From NCBI GenBank assembly GCA_037389465.1, contig JAZARR010000008.1, positions 2,853,501-2,917,500 of the forward strand: a stretch of DNA of 64,000 nucleotides, given 5' to 3'. The notes under the pieces were generated by a model. It made no database searches. It saw only the letters and a program-made list of their open reading frames with translations, and was not told where the DNA came from. The position numbers were made by a program, and so were the translations under genes. Positions 51,101 to 61,689 of this stretch are shown here, one piece after another (the first letter of the stretch is position 1; each line of letters opens with the position of its first letter). This stretch comes from Baylisascaris procyonis (lineage: Eukaryota > Nematoda > Chromadorea > Rhabditida > Ascarididae).

Positions 51101-54100
51101 CTTCAATTCATATCAATCCCGCATTAAGATGATTATCAGAAAATAGGGTTTAGAGGGTAAATTTTATTTTTGTATAATGGCGCAGTATATTTAACGTCAC
51201 AACCAAGTGTTAAGACTAATGAATGATAGTTGACAAGTTTGCGAAGAACGATCAACGAGATATGAATACAATAAGCCAGCAATAAGGTAACAACCTGACA
51301 CATTTCAGCGAAGTCTTTCTGATCGAGAGTTGGACGTATGTTGTGTTTCTTGGCGATTAATGGCCCTCCACTATGGTAATAGAGAGTGTAATCACTTCGG
51401 GCAAGTGCACGCTCTAACACTGAATCTTGCTTGTGTGATATAGATGTCAATGTTGGCTCACTATCCAATGATGAATTACTTTGACGAGCATCCTTCTATA
51501 ATTAAAAATTATTTTTTTCGAAACACATGTGGGGTCACTCTTCTCAAAACTCTTGATTTTATTAGAAGACCTTTTTTATATGATCCATATTATTGCTTTA
51601 TACCATATTCACATAAAAATACGATCGATAAGCGATTCTTGAAAAGCTACGATCTTGGCATAACGTTGCATTGGGATACAATCTATTATAGGATTTCAAA
51701 AATTGGTTGCTAATGAAGAGGGTGTTTGCTTAGGGATGATGCGAGAGTTTACTATGATAATGTCCCATTATTTTCGAATAAATAATCTGTAATAATGAGG
51801 TATGGATTGTGCAAGTTACTCGATGAGCTTTTTTTTTTTGGAAATAATGGAAAAAGGAAAAAAACAACAAATTCAAGGTTGAAGGGCAAATGCAGAGTTC
51901 TAGAAGGTGACTGTTCCATGTGATAAATCACAATTTCATCGATATTTTATCGCTGTAAACGACAATGCAGTTTATAAGTTTTTTTCGGCTATTGAAATTA
52001 TATAGTACACTCTAAAAAATATAATATATACTTAAAGAATTCTCACCGTAAACTATGAAATAATATATTTGATGAAAATTTGAATCTAATATAATATATC
52101 GGCGCATAATTTCGGGAAGTTTTTTGTGCTCTATAGTATAGTATAATATAGCTTAAGGAAATTCGGAGACGGCAAAGCATAGACAGCGCTTTCTAGACTT
52201 CAGATGAAGCAATATAAAGCACTAAGCTTTAGTTTACAAATTTTCCGCTTATTGCACCGCTTAGTTAAGACTCAATCCTTATATACACAACGAGGTATTG
52301 GTCCGAAAGAAATCGTTGATGTTTCTCACCGATACCAACAATTGATTGAGGCTATTTGTAAACGATCACCAATATGGATCAAAAGAACATAAAGAGCAAA
52401 CCGATTTGGTGACGTGCGATCAAAGAAGCGCGGAAAAAAATATCGATCATTGTGCGCATTTACAGTGAATGAGTTTATAAGCGTAAATGTGTTGATTTTA
52501 TTGTTTCTTATGCACTCGTCAAACACTGTTGCTTTTATTGTTTCTTATTGCTTGCAAATTTTCGAATTGCATACAACAAGTTTCATGTGGCCTTCGTGCA
52601 TCCATTATTGTTCAAGGAAATCGTATTTTTGAAGATTTATAGGATGAGTCTATTTATTTTAGTGTTTCACTTACACATTCGGGTAATTTCTACCTAATTA
52701 GATAACTCTTTAATAGTTTGGAGGTGTTTTCGTTTATTCGTATTTTCCGTAAGTTGAAGGAGTATATGCCGGCTTAATGGTGTTGTAAGCTTTTATTGGT
52801 ATTAGATTGGGCGACTTTTTTTCTCTGCGAGATTCATTTCGTCGTTACTTCGGTGGAATGCATCTATGTTGCAAGGTCTATGCGAAAACTATGCTAAAAA
52901 CATGACATTTTCGGCTACATTGCAGCGTAAAATTGTGCGCAAATTGGTATTTGAAAGGGGGCCCCCGTTCATGAAGTCGAAATGATGAATCATGCCCTCA
53001 GGGGAGTGGGAGAGCTTTTCGCCCCACGATGGGCCCCAGGGGATTTAAGTTCTCAGAGTTCCCCGTGGGGTAAATATTCAGGGCAATTGCAATATATTTC
53101 TGCAATTTAGCGCATTTTCACATCGTCAGTGTCTTCGTATACGACGATCACATTTGCAAGTTTCCATTCCTTAGAGTGTTTTCCTTTTGAAATGATTTAG
53201 TAAAGAAAAGAGTAAATTGTAGTACGAGCTGGGTTTTAATTTTAGCACTTTATTTTTAACTCTCTCAAATTCTGATAGTTCGTTTGATTGCATGTAGGCA
53301 AATGTCTTCATAAAATATCGACATTGAGCTCATTCAGCTATATCATTTCCTGTTTTCCGTTGTTTTTTGATTATATCCATTTCATTGTGGGATCCTTTTT
53401 TGATATAAATCGTCGCTTTTCTACAATCATTTAGCGCCTTATTCGAATATACTGTTTGTGTATTTTCCTCATTTTCCTGCCATTCTATGGAGAATTGTTT
53501 GCAACTCGAGAAAATAATACCCTTTTTAAAAAGTCTTACAGAGATGAAGGGGCTTCCTTGTTCCCAAGGAGAGCTTAATTTTAGAAAATCCGTTGTGGGG
53601 TAGGAGATTTTTGGGTGCGGAAGCTTCACGGAAGGAAGGGAGGAGGAGGTACGGTGAACTCCGAGCAACACAACGGCTTCAAAGGATCTAGTCACACAAA
53701 AATAAACGAAAGTCGGTCTGTTAGCCAAAATTTCTCCACGGTAAATAAAGCAGAAGGCGTTTCCTCGTTTCTTTTAAGAAGCGAAAAATTCATCGACGGC
53801 TTATCTCTACCTAGACGATCGCGTTGGAAAATTCCCTAGAATTTCTTATGGTTATCGAGCGTTATACATAGTATCACTAACGTACCGTAGTTTCTAGCTT
53901 TCGTAAAGTGGAATATGGGACATTCCACATCATTCTTTGACGTTCTCGTTGTTTCGCGCGGCTTCTGAAACAAACAATTGTTTATTTGCCTCTGTTTCTC
54001 TCTCAGAGATAGAAACACTCTCTCGTCCTCTTCATCTCTCTCAGGGGTAGAAAACACTCTCGCAGAGACAATCGTCGATGATCCCTCTCAAGCGAAAACG

Positions 54101-57100
54101 TTGCCACCCTGATATTAGAGGTTTAATTGACATAAAATGTTCAGTTCTCCTGAATTATATAAATTTTAGTCGCCGACAAAAATTATCGCAATTATCTTAT
54201 CTTCTAAATTATAGATTATTTTCGATAACAATGATAAACAAGCGGCTAACAATCTTATCAGAATATCACCAAAAATTTTGTAATAAAAATATAATTCAAC
54301 AAATTTTTCCTTCTAATTTATATTAAAATGGTATGATAGGCTCTGATATGAAAATAGCACAAATAAAATCAAGACCGATCGTTCTAGTATCTAAACTAAC
54401 TTTTTAAAAGCGTTGCTAACAATTTACCGTAGAGAGAAAACGATAAAAGTGGCAGCAGCGATCAACAATATGAGCAAAACGATGATCGCAGTGATAATAT
54501 ATGCTAAATATATAGAAGCCCAATTGAGAGGGCATTCATTTCCTCTAAATCCACATAGCGGTATATTGAGTGGGCGAATACCGCCACGCATCCACCAAAT
54601 TGTTGCTTCTTGTGAATAATTAGGCAGAAATACCTTAACCATATATCGATTAGTTTTATAAATTTAATAAGTCATTTAATTCGAATCACCTGTATACCTT
54701 TAAATAATAGTCGAATAATAACATATTGATTTCAACTTAGATTAATTAGGTAATCTGAATGAGTTGCGAAAGACACCATACTAACCTCATATTCTATGCA
54801 AAAAAATGGCTAGCTAGGTGAGAAATGTTTTTTTTTTTTACTCTCATCTTCAATGGCTTCATATTTGTGCATATACCTGAAAATGGATTCATTCATTAAA
54901 ACTGAAATAAGGGGGGGGGGGGGGGAATATTTGCTAATTATAAGACCAATACGATAATTAAGCAGAGGATAATAGTTCTAGATGTTATCATTCGTTCTTT
55001 GTGTACTCCTAATAGACAGTTGTACTGAATATACCTCCTCGTTGGTATATGTGCAGAATTATTCTAGTGCACAATAAATTCCTTGTTGGGATAGACAAAT
55101 ATGGTACACTTAGCGTTTCCAAAAATTTCATCGATAAAATCAAACCGTCTATACTCTTCAAAAATTTGAATTTTTACCCCAAAGTCTACTCATCATAGGT
55201 TGCGCAAGTTCGTTCACAAAAACGAGCAAACCTGAAATTCGGACATTTCTTTGGGATTATCTCTTCTGGGCATCTTCTCTACTGCATCATCTCTGATAAT
55301 TTTCTATGGCTATTAGCAAATCTTGTTGAACGAAATGGTCAAAGCATTGTTCATGAAACTCAAATAATGACCCCTTGGTAATAGGCAATCGCTGCCCAAT
55401 CGTTGTAACTATAGCTATATCGACTATTTATCAATTTTGACCGATGTAGCTAGTTCCATATATTGGTGATACCATTAGTGAGCCGATAAAGGACTGATTA
55501 AACCGGTTCAACCGATGGAGTCTTATAAAATGCTACCTTCATCTTATTTCCCTAAACTGCTGGAGAAATTCGGCAACTCCGTGTCTCATATGCAAATTTC
55601 TGGCTGATTTGTCTCCTCTGTAGGCATAGATGTGGTCATGCATTGAAAGATGCTGCTTATAAGGAGCTAATCAACTAGGTGAAGGAAAAAGTGAGAGTAA
55701 AACATACCGCATTTGCACCATTTACGGAGATCGTTGCACGTGTAATCCCTTTTCCATTCTCACCTCTTGCGCTGACGAAGTAGAACGGTTGACGCCGTCC
55801 ATTGTTCATTTCAACTAAGCCAGTCATTCCTTAAAGTAGAATGTTTCCTGGAAGAATATTATCCGTTATCTGCCGCATATTTCCACGAAAATCAGGATAA
55901 TCGGATTTCCCATATAATTAATTTTATAATCAAAAACAAATCGATTCAAAGCAGATGACAGTTTTTTTCTAGAAAATAAAAACACAATTCAGGCTTGAAG
56001 GCTTCTAAAGTCAAGTTTTTACGTTTATTAGCAATGATGATGGATACTTTTGTGTTCAATTGACAAGCTATTCAAGAAGCAATCATTCATTAACCTTCAA
56101 ATTTAGTATCGGTGTATTTTTTGATGAGTCTTCCATCACGATATGCGGTGAAGTTGTCTTCAAGTGTTTTATTCAAAGCCAGCCCATATAAATAGACTGC
56201 ATCGTAGAGAAGTCGTGCTTGTCTTGATGCCTGACAAATAACACGACGGCTATCTGCTAAATGAATTTTGCATTTCGGCAATTATAAAATATACCGATCA
56301 CAGAGACTGTTAGCTATTGCTTTAATCTATAGCGTTAAGTTATAGCTTTTCTCACATCAGTTTACTTGTATAATTTCAGATTTTTTTGTTTTATTCCGTA
56401 TTCACGTGGAACTTATTCTTTTTTAGGGGGCGGGGGGGGGGGTGGGGGATGGAGTCAAAATGTCCCCATTGGGCTGTGATTATTTAAACCAAACTTTTCT
56501 GCTGCTAGCCCTAGGCAATAAATATAAATACCAATTTCACTTTTATGCACATAAATCCTTGCTTATTTTTATGCACTTTATGTATTCCTGAGTAAAAATT
56601 TCAACTTTTTTGATTTTTAAAATTTAACCTGAAATATCTCATATATTAATATCTTCGATGGCTACTGCAGAGGACAATAAGGACAATGATTTTAGATCGA
56701 GAGAGAAGCTAAGTGGCGCGTTCTTAAACGGTACTGTAGAGCATATTAATGCGATCCGGTGATATGAACATAAGCATATGTGCTCCGGAGCTGGAGCCGT
56801 TCAGTCAGATTTCACGTTGGCGCAGAAGTCTATTGGAGAGCTATCAAACAAGGGGTCAGTTTCAAGCTATAACATTTCACTCAACAAGATGTAAGGATCT
56901 CTGATTGGTATGCGCGAATTAGATCAGGATAGCGATGAAACACTTTGAATCCTTTCACTGTTGCGCACGAACAAACAGAATCGTCCTATATCAACGTCTA
57001 GAACTTCATAAAACATCCTCCCCTCTGACGTAATCCTTTCATTGTGTAATTCACAACCCCGGGGGTTTTATTGAAAGTTACATCGTCTTACTGTCATAGT

Positions 57101-60100
57101 ACACCAAAATTAGCCTCGAAAGTCAATATTTTTGAAAATCATAAGTTTATAATGTAAGCAACCTTTTGCTCGTTACATTGCGTACAGTTGAAAGGTGGCA
57201 ACTTCACACGATGTAGCACTTCCTTATCGAACTGCTCATATTTCGCCACTTGTTCGGGTGATGGATCCCGTTGTGACTTCAATAAAACTTGTCAATACTA
57301 AGCAGATATTTACCGTATCTTCAGATACAGTAGATCTACTTCCCTAGTAAGGCAAAATCACAACGGGAACTACTTAGACTTCGAAAGCACTCAAATTGCA
57401 ATACTTGTGATGAACCTAGGATAGGTAAATAATAATTAAGCGACAGGTAAATAAAAAGTCTCTAGCATTACTTATCTGTCCTTAAAGGACAATTAAATTT
57501 TCAATTAAGTATGTTAAATTATTCATTCGAAATTCACTCTGAATTTTTTCGTTTCCTGTTGTATGAAAATTAGATTTTAATGAAATTCTAGAAGATTATC
57601 ACAAGGAGTAATAGTAAAATTTTTATAAATATATAAAAATGCTTAAAAATAAACCAACATCGGAAATCCCAAAACAAAGATCGATCATTTGCTCGTATTC
57701 GGCATTGCGTCCATCATCCGGCATCAAATCTGTGTCATTCGAATAGCCAACTAAAATCAAAAATGCTGACCCATAAACGATCCTTTTATTGAAGATATTT
57801 AACGCTTTATATACCTTATTTATCATAAATGCGCATATGAAATCGGATGTTTTGCCCGATTCGCCTATATGGGCTGTTCATCTGAGGGGAGTATGAATGG
57901 AGCACAAATCTATGATTCCGTTATGTATTTTACCTTTCATTCATAAATTTATAGGTATTTGCAATGAAAAGAAACATATTACTGCTATAACTTGCGCAAA
58001 CTTTTGAAAAATAAACTTTCTTCGATGAAAATCTTATTCCTTAAAAACACTTCATTTCCAAAAACTATTGGAGAATTATAACCACCGGGTACTATTTGAA
58101 ATTATACGGTAATAGATAATTCACTGAAGCAATAATAGTGTAGACATGTGGAAATAAGTCTTTTTCATTGCGATGTGTAGTGTAAAATTTTCAAGTCGAT
58201 TTGTTTAGAAAAATGAAATTGCATGCAAAGAATATAAAAGTACAAACAACTGCCAGCAATTCGCGTATTCGGCATTATATAAACATATTCATTATTAAGC
58301 ATATCGTTATCATGTGCAATTAAAGCAAAACGTCTCATATCGATTCGTCGATCAAAACACAATACGACAACTAAATTTTAAAAAAAATATTATTTATTAT
58401 TTTATTATATTCTTAGCATAGAGTTTTGCCAATAGATTGTGAATAGTGCAAACCGGACAAGGCAATGCTTGATTTTGACGGTCGATTGCCTCAGGAGGAA
58501 ATCCTTTTAGCCATATATTCGTCGAATTATCTGTATTGATCCTCTACAGAGTCAGTCATTATCCATCAACTTAAGTTACCTTTATCGAGATTTTTACGAT
58601 GAATTTATTGCACATCTATATTTCAAAGTGAAATGCAATTTTGTACTATGTTTCCTTATTTCTGCTAATTAGCGCGTCTCTCGCGATTACGGTAACACCG
58701 TAATGCCATTTTTAGAACTACAATAATTTAGCCATAGAAAGAGATGATTTATGTGCTGTTAATAGATTATATTACCGTAAATTCACACATTTGTTGTGCG
58801 TTGAATGTTTTCATTAGAAAAGAAATGTATACGGTGGAATATTTAGATGGAATACCATTTTTAGAGTTGGATAAATCAGCTTGGATCAACTTTAATCCAA
58901 CTTGAATAATTAAAACTTTTTTTATTCACTAGTGATCATTTTCAGATAGAGATGGGTATGATAAGTATAATATTACGGTGACATATATCTGCCTGGCTTG
59001 ATTAATACTAAGTTGCAACTTATTTCTTGCTCTTAGCTTCAGCTACTTCGGAAAAAACTTCGCGACTTACGTCTTGCTCTTATCTTCAGGTCTTCTAAGA
59101 AAAGTTCGTGACTTACTTCTTGCTGTTTTAGCTCTAGCTCTTTAAAAAAAAATTTGTGACTTACTTCTCGCTCTTTGCTTGAGCTCCTTTAGAAAAAAGT
59201 CAGTAGATGTATTGTTTGATGCGTTAATCAGCTTCTTATATACAAGTGTGAAGTTGGAGTTTGTCGTACGAAAGCTACTTTGTGCCATCTGTAACGTTCT
59301 TTCTTCACTAATACTATTCGATATTTAGAGAACTATAAAATTTAACAGTTAATGACAATTCCGTTCTTGTAACTATATCACTCACTATCGTGGTGCCATA
59401 TTGTGTTTGTAAAATGTGTCCAAAATTTCTTTTTTTCATACTCACCACATTCACGAAACTCTCCGTATTCAAAGATACCGTAACGCCTGACATGAATTTC
59501 CATCTGCAAATGTGAAATTTACAGGATTTCAGGGGAAAAAAATTTCTTTGAAGAGGTTTCAATGAACGAAGGGAGTAGGCGAGGGGAGAGATGTTTTACC
59601 TAAATTTTGGCACGGTGGAAAAGTGACATGAGCACATATAGCAGTTTATAGTATAGTACTATCATGCAGTACTAGTATACAGTTATAATAAAAGAAAAGA
59701 CATGACATTTTTCGGGGTGTATAATGAAAGGAGTAGGAGGATCGTAATCCAGAAGGAAGGATTATTGAGTATGGAGATGTCCACTCTTAAATGATGCATA
59801 TTTCATGTGAGATTTCTACAGTATCCTAGTGATCCTTATAGTTATATATACCAGATTTTAATACATGATCAACATATCCCATTATATATTCTATTTATTA
59901 GTCAATATTAGACGGTATAACATTTCATTATATATAATAATAAATGGAGTTTATTAGGTAGTATATAACCTCAAATATGGTATCATCACAATAAACATCC
60001 ATAAATTAGGGCTATAGTGATGCAATTCTTTTAGCGCTATTATTTATCTACAAATGATCTATGCCTACTCTATCGCTGAGAAATATTGAAAAGCATCACC

Positions 60101-60763
60101 TAGTTCATACTCTTTTAAATAGTCTTACCTCTAAACTCGATGCAAAATAACCACAATAGCTACTCGACAAATCCGTATCTACAGTATAGATGAATGCATA
60201 ATCCATCCAATCAAAATAATGCAAAAGTGCAAGCGTCGCTATAGCAAGACTGAAATACACCGATAGTAATGTGCGCAAAAATAAATCTCTATATCCGCAA
60301 TATTTGCGGCAACAATGCACAAAAAGTCATAGTATTGCAATACGAAATCCGATATTGCAGTATAATTTTTTTCAATTTTAGCACTGCAATATTTTCACTA
60401 ATATTTTGCGAACCTTTTTAAAAAATTTTCAATAGGATAACTCAGAGAGTATTTTTTTTTTTAATATCAATTAGCATATATTTCATTGTGAAAAAAAAAA
60501 GAAAATAAACTAGGAATCGTTATCACGCTTTATTGATTATCACTGATGATAATGAAGTGATTATATTCTTCAAAATTAAATTAAAATAAATTTCGACTTT
60601 CACATAAATCAACACAAAAAAAGACCATACCTGAAACCGTCCGAATCGATGAATACCGTAAGTGGGTACAATGAATTCTCACCGTAGTCGGGTGCTGGAT
60701 TTGGACCCCACATAAAACTGATTATATCATAATAGGCAACTATAGGACCAAATGAACGTGATG
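43563..60763 (-). CDS. Receptor-type (transmembrane) guanylate cyclase, 25 exons seen, 5' partial
   Basis: Makes cGMP from GTP at the plasma membrane in response to an extracellular or internal cue. Exons in transcript order: 60763-60631, 60249-60129, 59503-59446, 58530-58480, 58370-58251, 57750-57659, 57276-57163, 56230-56095, 55829-55708, 54633-54428, 53964-53886, 51495-51295, 50995-50891, 50388-50317, 49809-49665, 48950-48801, 48283-48198, 47301-47207, 46419-46279, 46048-45925, 45329-45261, 45039-44865, 44526-44428, 44094-44000, 43637-43563. All phases match; ~954 residues, so about 100-150 N-terminal residues are missing. Order: ligand-binding (ANF-receptor) domain with [24 protein letters not shown] and PPFNCTQC; the juxtamembrane [18 protein letters not shown]; one TM helix; kinase homology domain ([30 protein letters not shown]); dimerisation helix ([20 protein letters not shown]); cyclase domain. 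Catalytic residues kept: FSDVV and ETIGDSY metal Asp, guanine-selecting Glu and Cys (RYCLFGD), NTASRMES. The kinase-like domain lacks HRD, so it is a pseudokinase. Exons 3-6 are the least certain. Confidence 0.95.
44335..44400 (-). repeat. Pyrimidine/G-rich intronic tract near a donor
   Basis: On the plus strand CT-rich with several C runs; on the coding (minus) strand it is a G/A-rich tract lying about 30-90 bases after the donor at 44427. Low-complexity. Confidence 0.7.
45149..45194. repeat. (AT)n microsatellite
   Basis: Pure TA dinucleotide run of about 45 bases in the intron of the guanylate cyclase between 45039 and 45261 exons. A shorter AT run lies at about 47919-47938. Confidence 0.95.
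45605..45626. repeat. Poly-C run
   Basis: About 18 consecutive C on the plus strand (poly-G on the coding strand of the cyclase), inside the 45330-45924 intron. Confidence 0.9.
46420..47206 (-). other. Cyclase intron (0.8 kb)
   Basis: AT-rich and non-coding between the kinase-homology and dimerisation-helix exons. A minus-strand open frame at 46939-47160 begins near the donor but does not fit the phase. Nothing else seen. Confidence 0.5.
50160..50285. repeat. G-rich low-complexity tract
   Basis: Purine-rich plus-strand tract with several G runs (GTGGGGAGGGG and similar), just after (in transcript order) the 50388-50317 cyclase exon. Here the coding strand is C-rich, unlike most such tracts in the window. 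Confidence 0.65.
51496..53885 (-). other. 2.4-kb cyclase intron
   Basis: The longest intron of the cyclase, between the membrane-proximal exon and the start of the kinase homology domain. It contains an open minus-strand frame at 53330-53728 (132 codons) and several plus-strand frames, none with splice sites fitting the cyclase or resembling a known protein. A GC-richer patch lies at 52960-53070. Otherwise nothing recognised. Confidence 0.5.
54634..55707 (-). other. 1.1-kb cyclase intron
   Basis: Between the last extracellular exon and the transmembrane exon. Contains a poly-G run at about 54911-54925. No exon or repeat else. Confidence 0.5.
56425..56450. repeat. G-rich run in cyclase intron
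   Basis: [20 protein letters not shown] tract followed by TGGGGGATGG on the plus strand, in the intron between exons 57163 and 56230. Low-complexity. Confidence 0.75.
59017..59205. repeat. ~47-bp tandem repeat in cyclase intron
   Basis: Four diverged copies, each starting GACTTACTTCTTGCTCTT or a variant, at about 59017, 59064, 59110 and 59158 (spacings 47, 46, 48), each ending in an A-rich stretch. Lies in the intron between exons 59446 and 58530. Confidence 0.85.
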
Positions 60764-61253
60764 CTAAATTAACTTTTTAAAATAATGAAACGCATAACGA
60801 TAAACATTTCCGATCATATTAATCTTTGCTCATTGCCTTGGCTTATATTTGAGAGATTCTTTGGGCCAGCCAGAAGGTGAAAATCTTAATGCTGTAATTT
60901 GCATAAATTTTACTCAGAAATTCAAATTTTTTTCACTTTTTATTAGTAAGTTTGACATAGCGGCCTGCACCGCTTAAATATGAATAATAAACCTTTATAT
61001 CTGATAAGCATCTTAGGGTTGAGCTAACTTCTTTAAAGGTTTTCCTTATAAACTCACTACAGTCGATGAACATTATACGCACTTGCAAATTTTCAAAATT
61101 ACCCAATATAAACAAAATAACGCAAAATTAGCATTTTGTAATATAAAATATTGTAGCAATGAACGAGTTATGGTAATCGTTTATGAGAACTTCTCTCCTA
61201 TTTTGTTATGATAGTTTTATTTGCAATGATGAGTTGAAATTGATGTTTTGAGG
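60764..61253 (-). other. Upstream of the last recognised cyclase exon
   Basis: Should be an intron of the cyclase, because the exon at 60763 starts in phase 1 without a Met. A short minus-strand open stretch at 60933-61115 does not look like the expected N-terminal part of the receptor. No N-terminal exon or signal peptide was recognised. Confidence 0.45.
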
Positions 61254-61318
61254 ATCATATCATATCATATCATATCATATCATATCATATCATATCATAT
61301 CATATCATATCATATCAC
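61254..61318. repeat. (ATCAT)n pentanucleotide microsatellite
   Basis: About 12-13 perfect copies of the 5-bp unit ATCAT (CATAT), ending with one variant CACAT. It lies 370 bp before the large minisatellite. Confidence 0.97.
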
Positions 61319-61689
61319 ATCGTCATATCGAACGGTGTCGTTTGCATAAGTGCCCACTGCATCATTTAAAATGCCCACTGCATCACACTGCATTTTAATG
61401 ATGCATTTACTTTAATTTCCTTACTAACAAGTATTCCAGTTTATCAAATTTCCTCCGTGTTCTCGTTTACATTTTCCTGTTAGAAGTATTTTCTTATTAA
61501 AAACGTAAGAATTTGATAAGAACGAATGCAAACAGGAGTGAAATCAATAAATCTCTAGAAATGGAGTTTTTGATCGCCCTCCTGATCATTTCCTCTCATT
61601 CCCTCAGGTTCAAAGAACTTGTTATAAGGCACACATTTGATGCCATGTTGTTTTTCTTTGTCCAGTTTTTGTATTATCTAATTTTCATT

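Noticed and set aside
53330..53728. 132-codon minus-strand frame inside the large cyclase intron
   Set aside because: No splice sites fitting the cyclase phase, unremarkable composition and no recognised motif.
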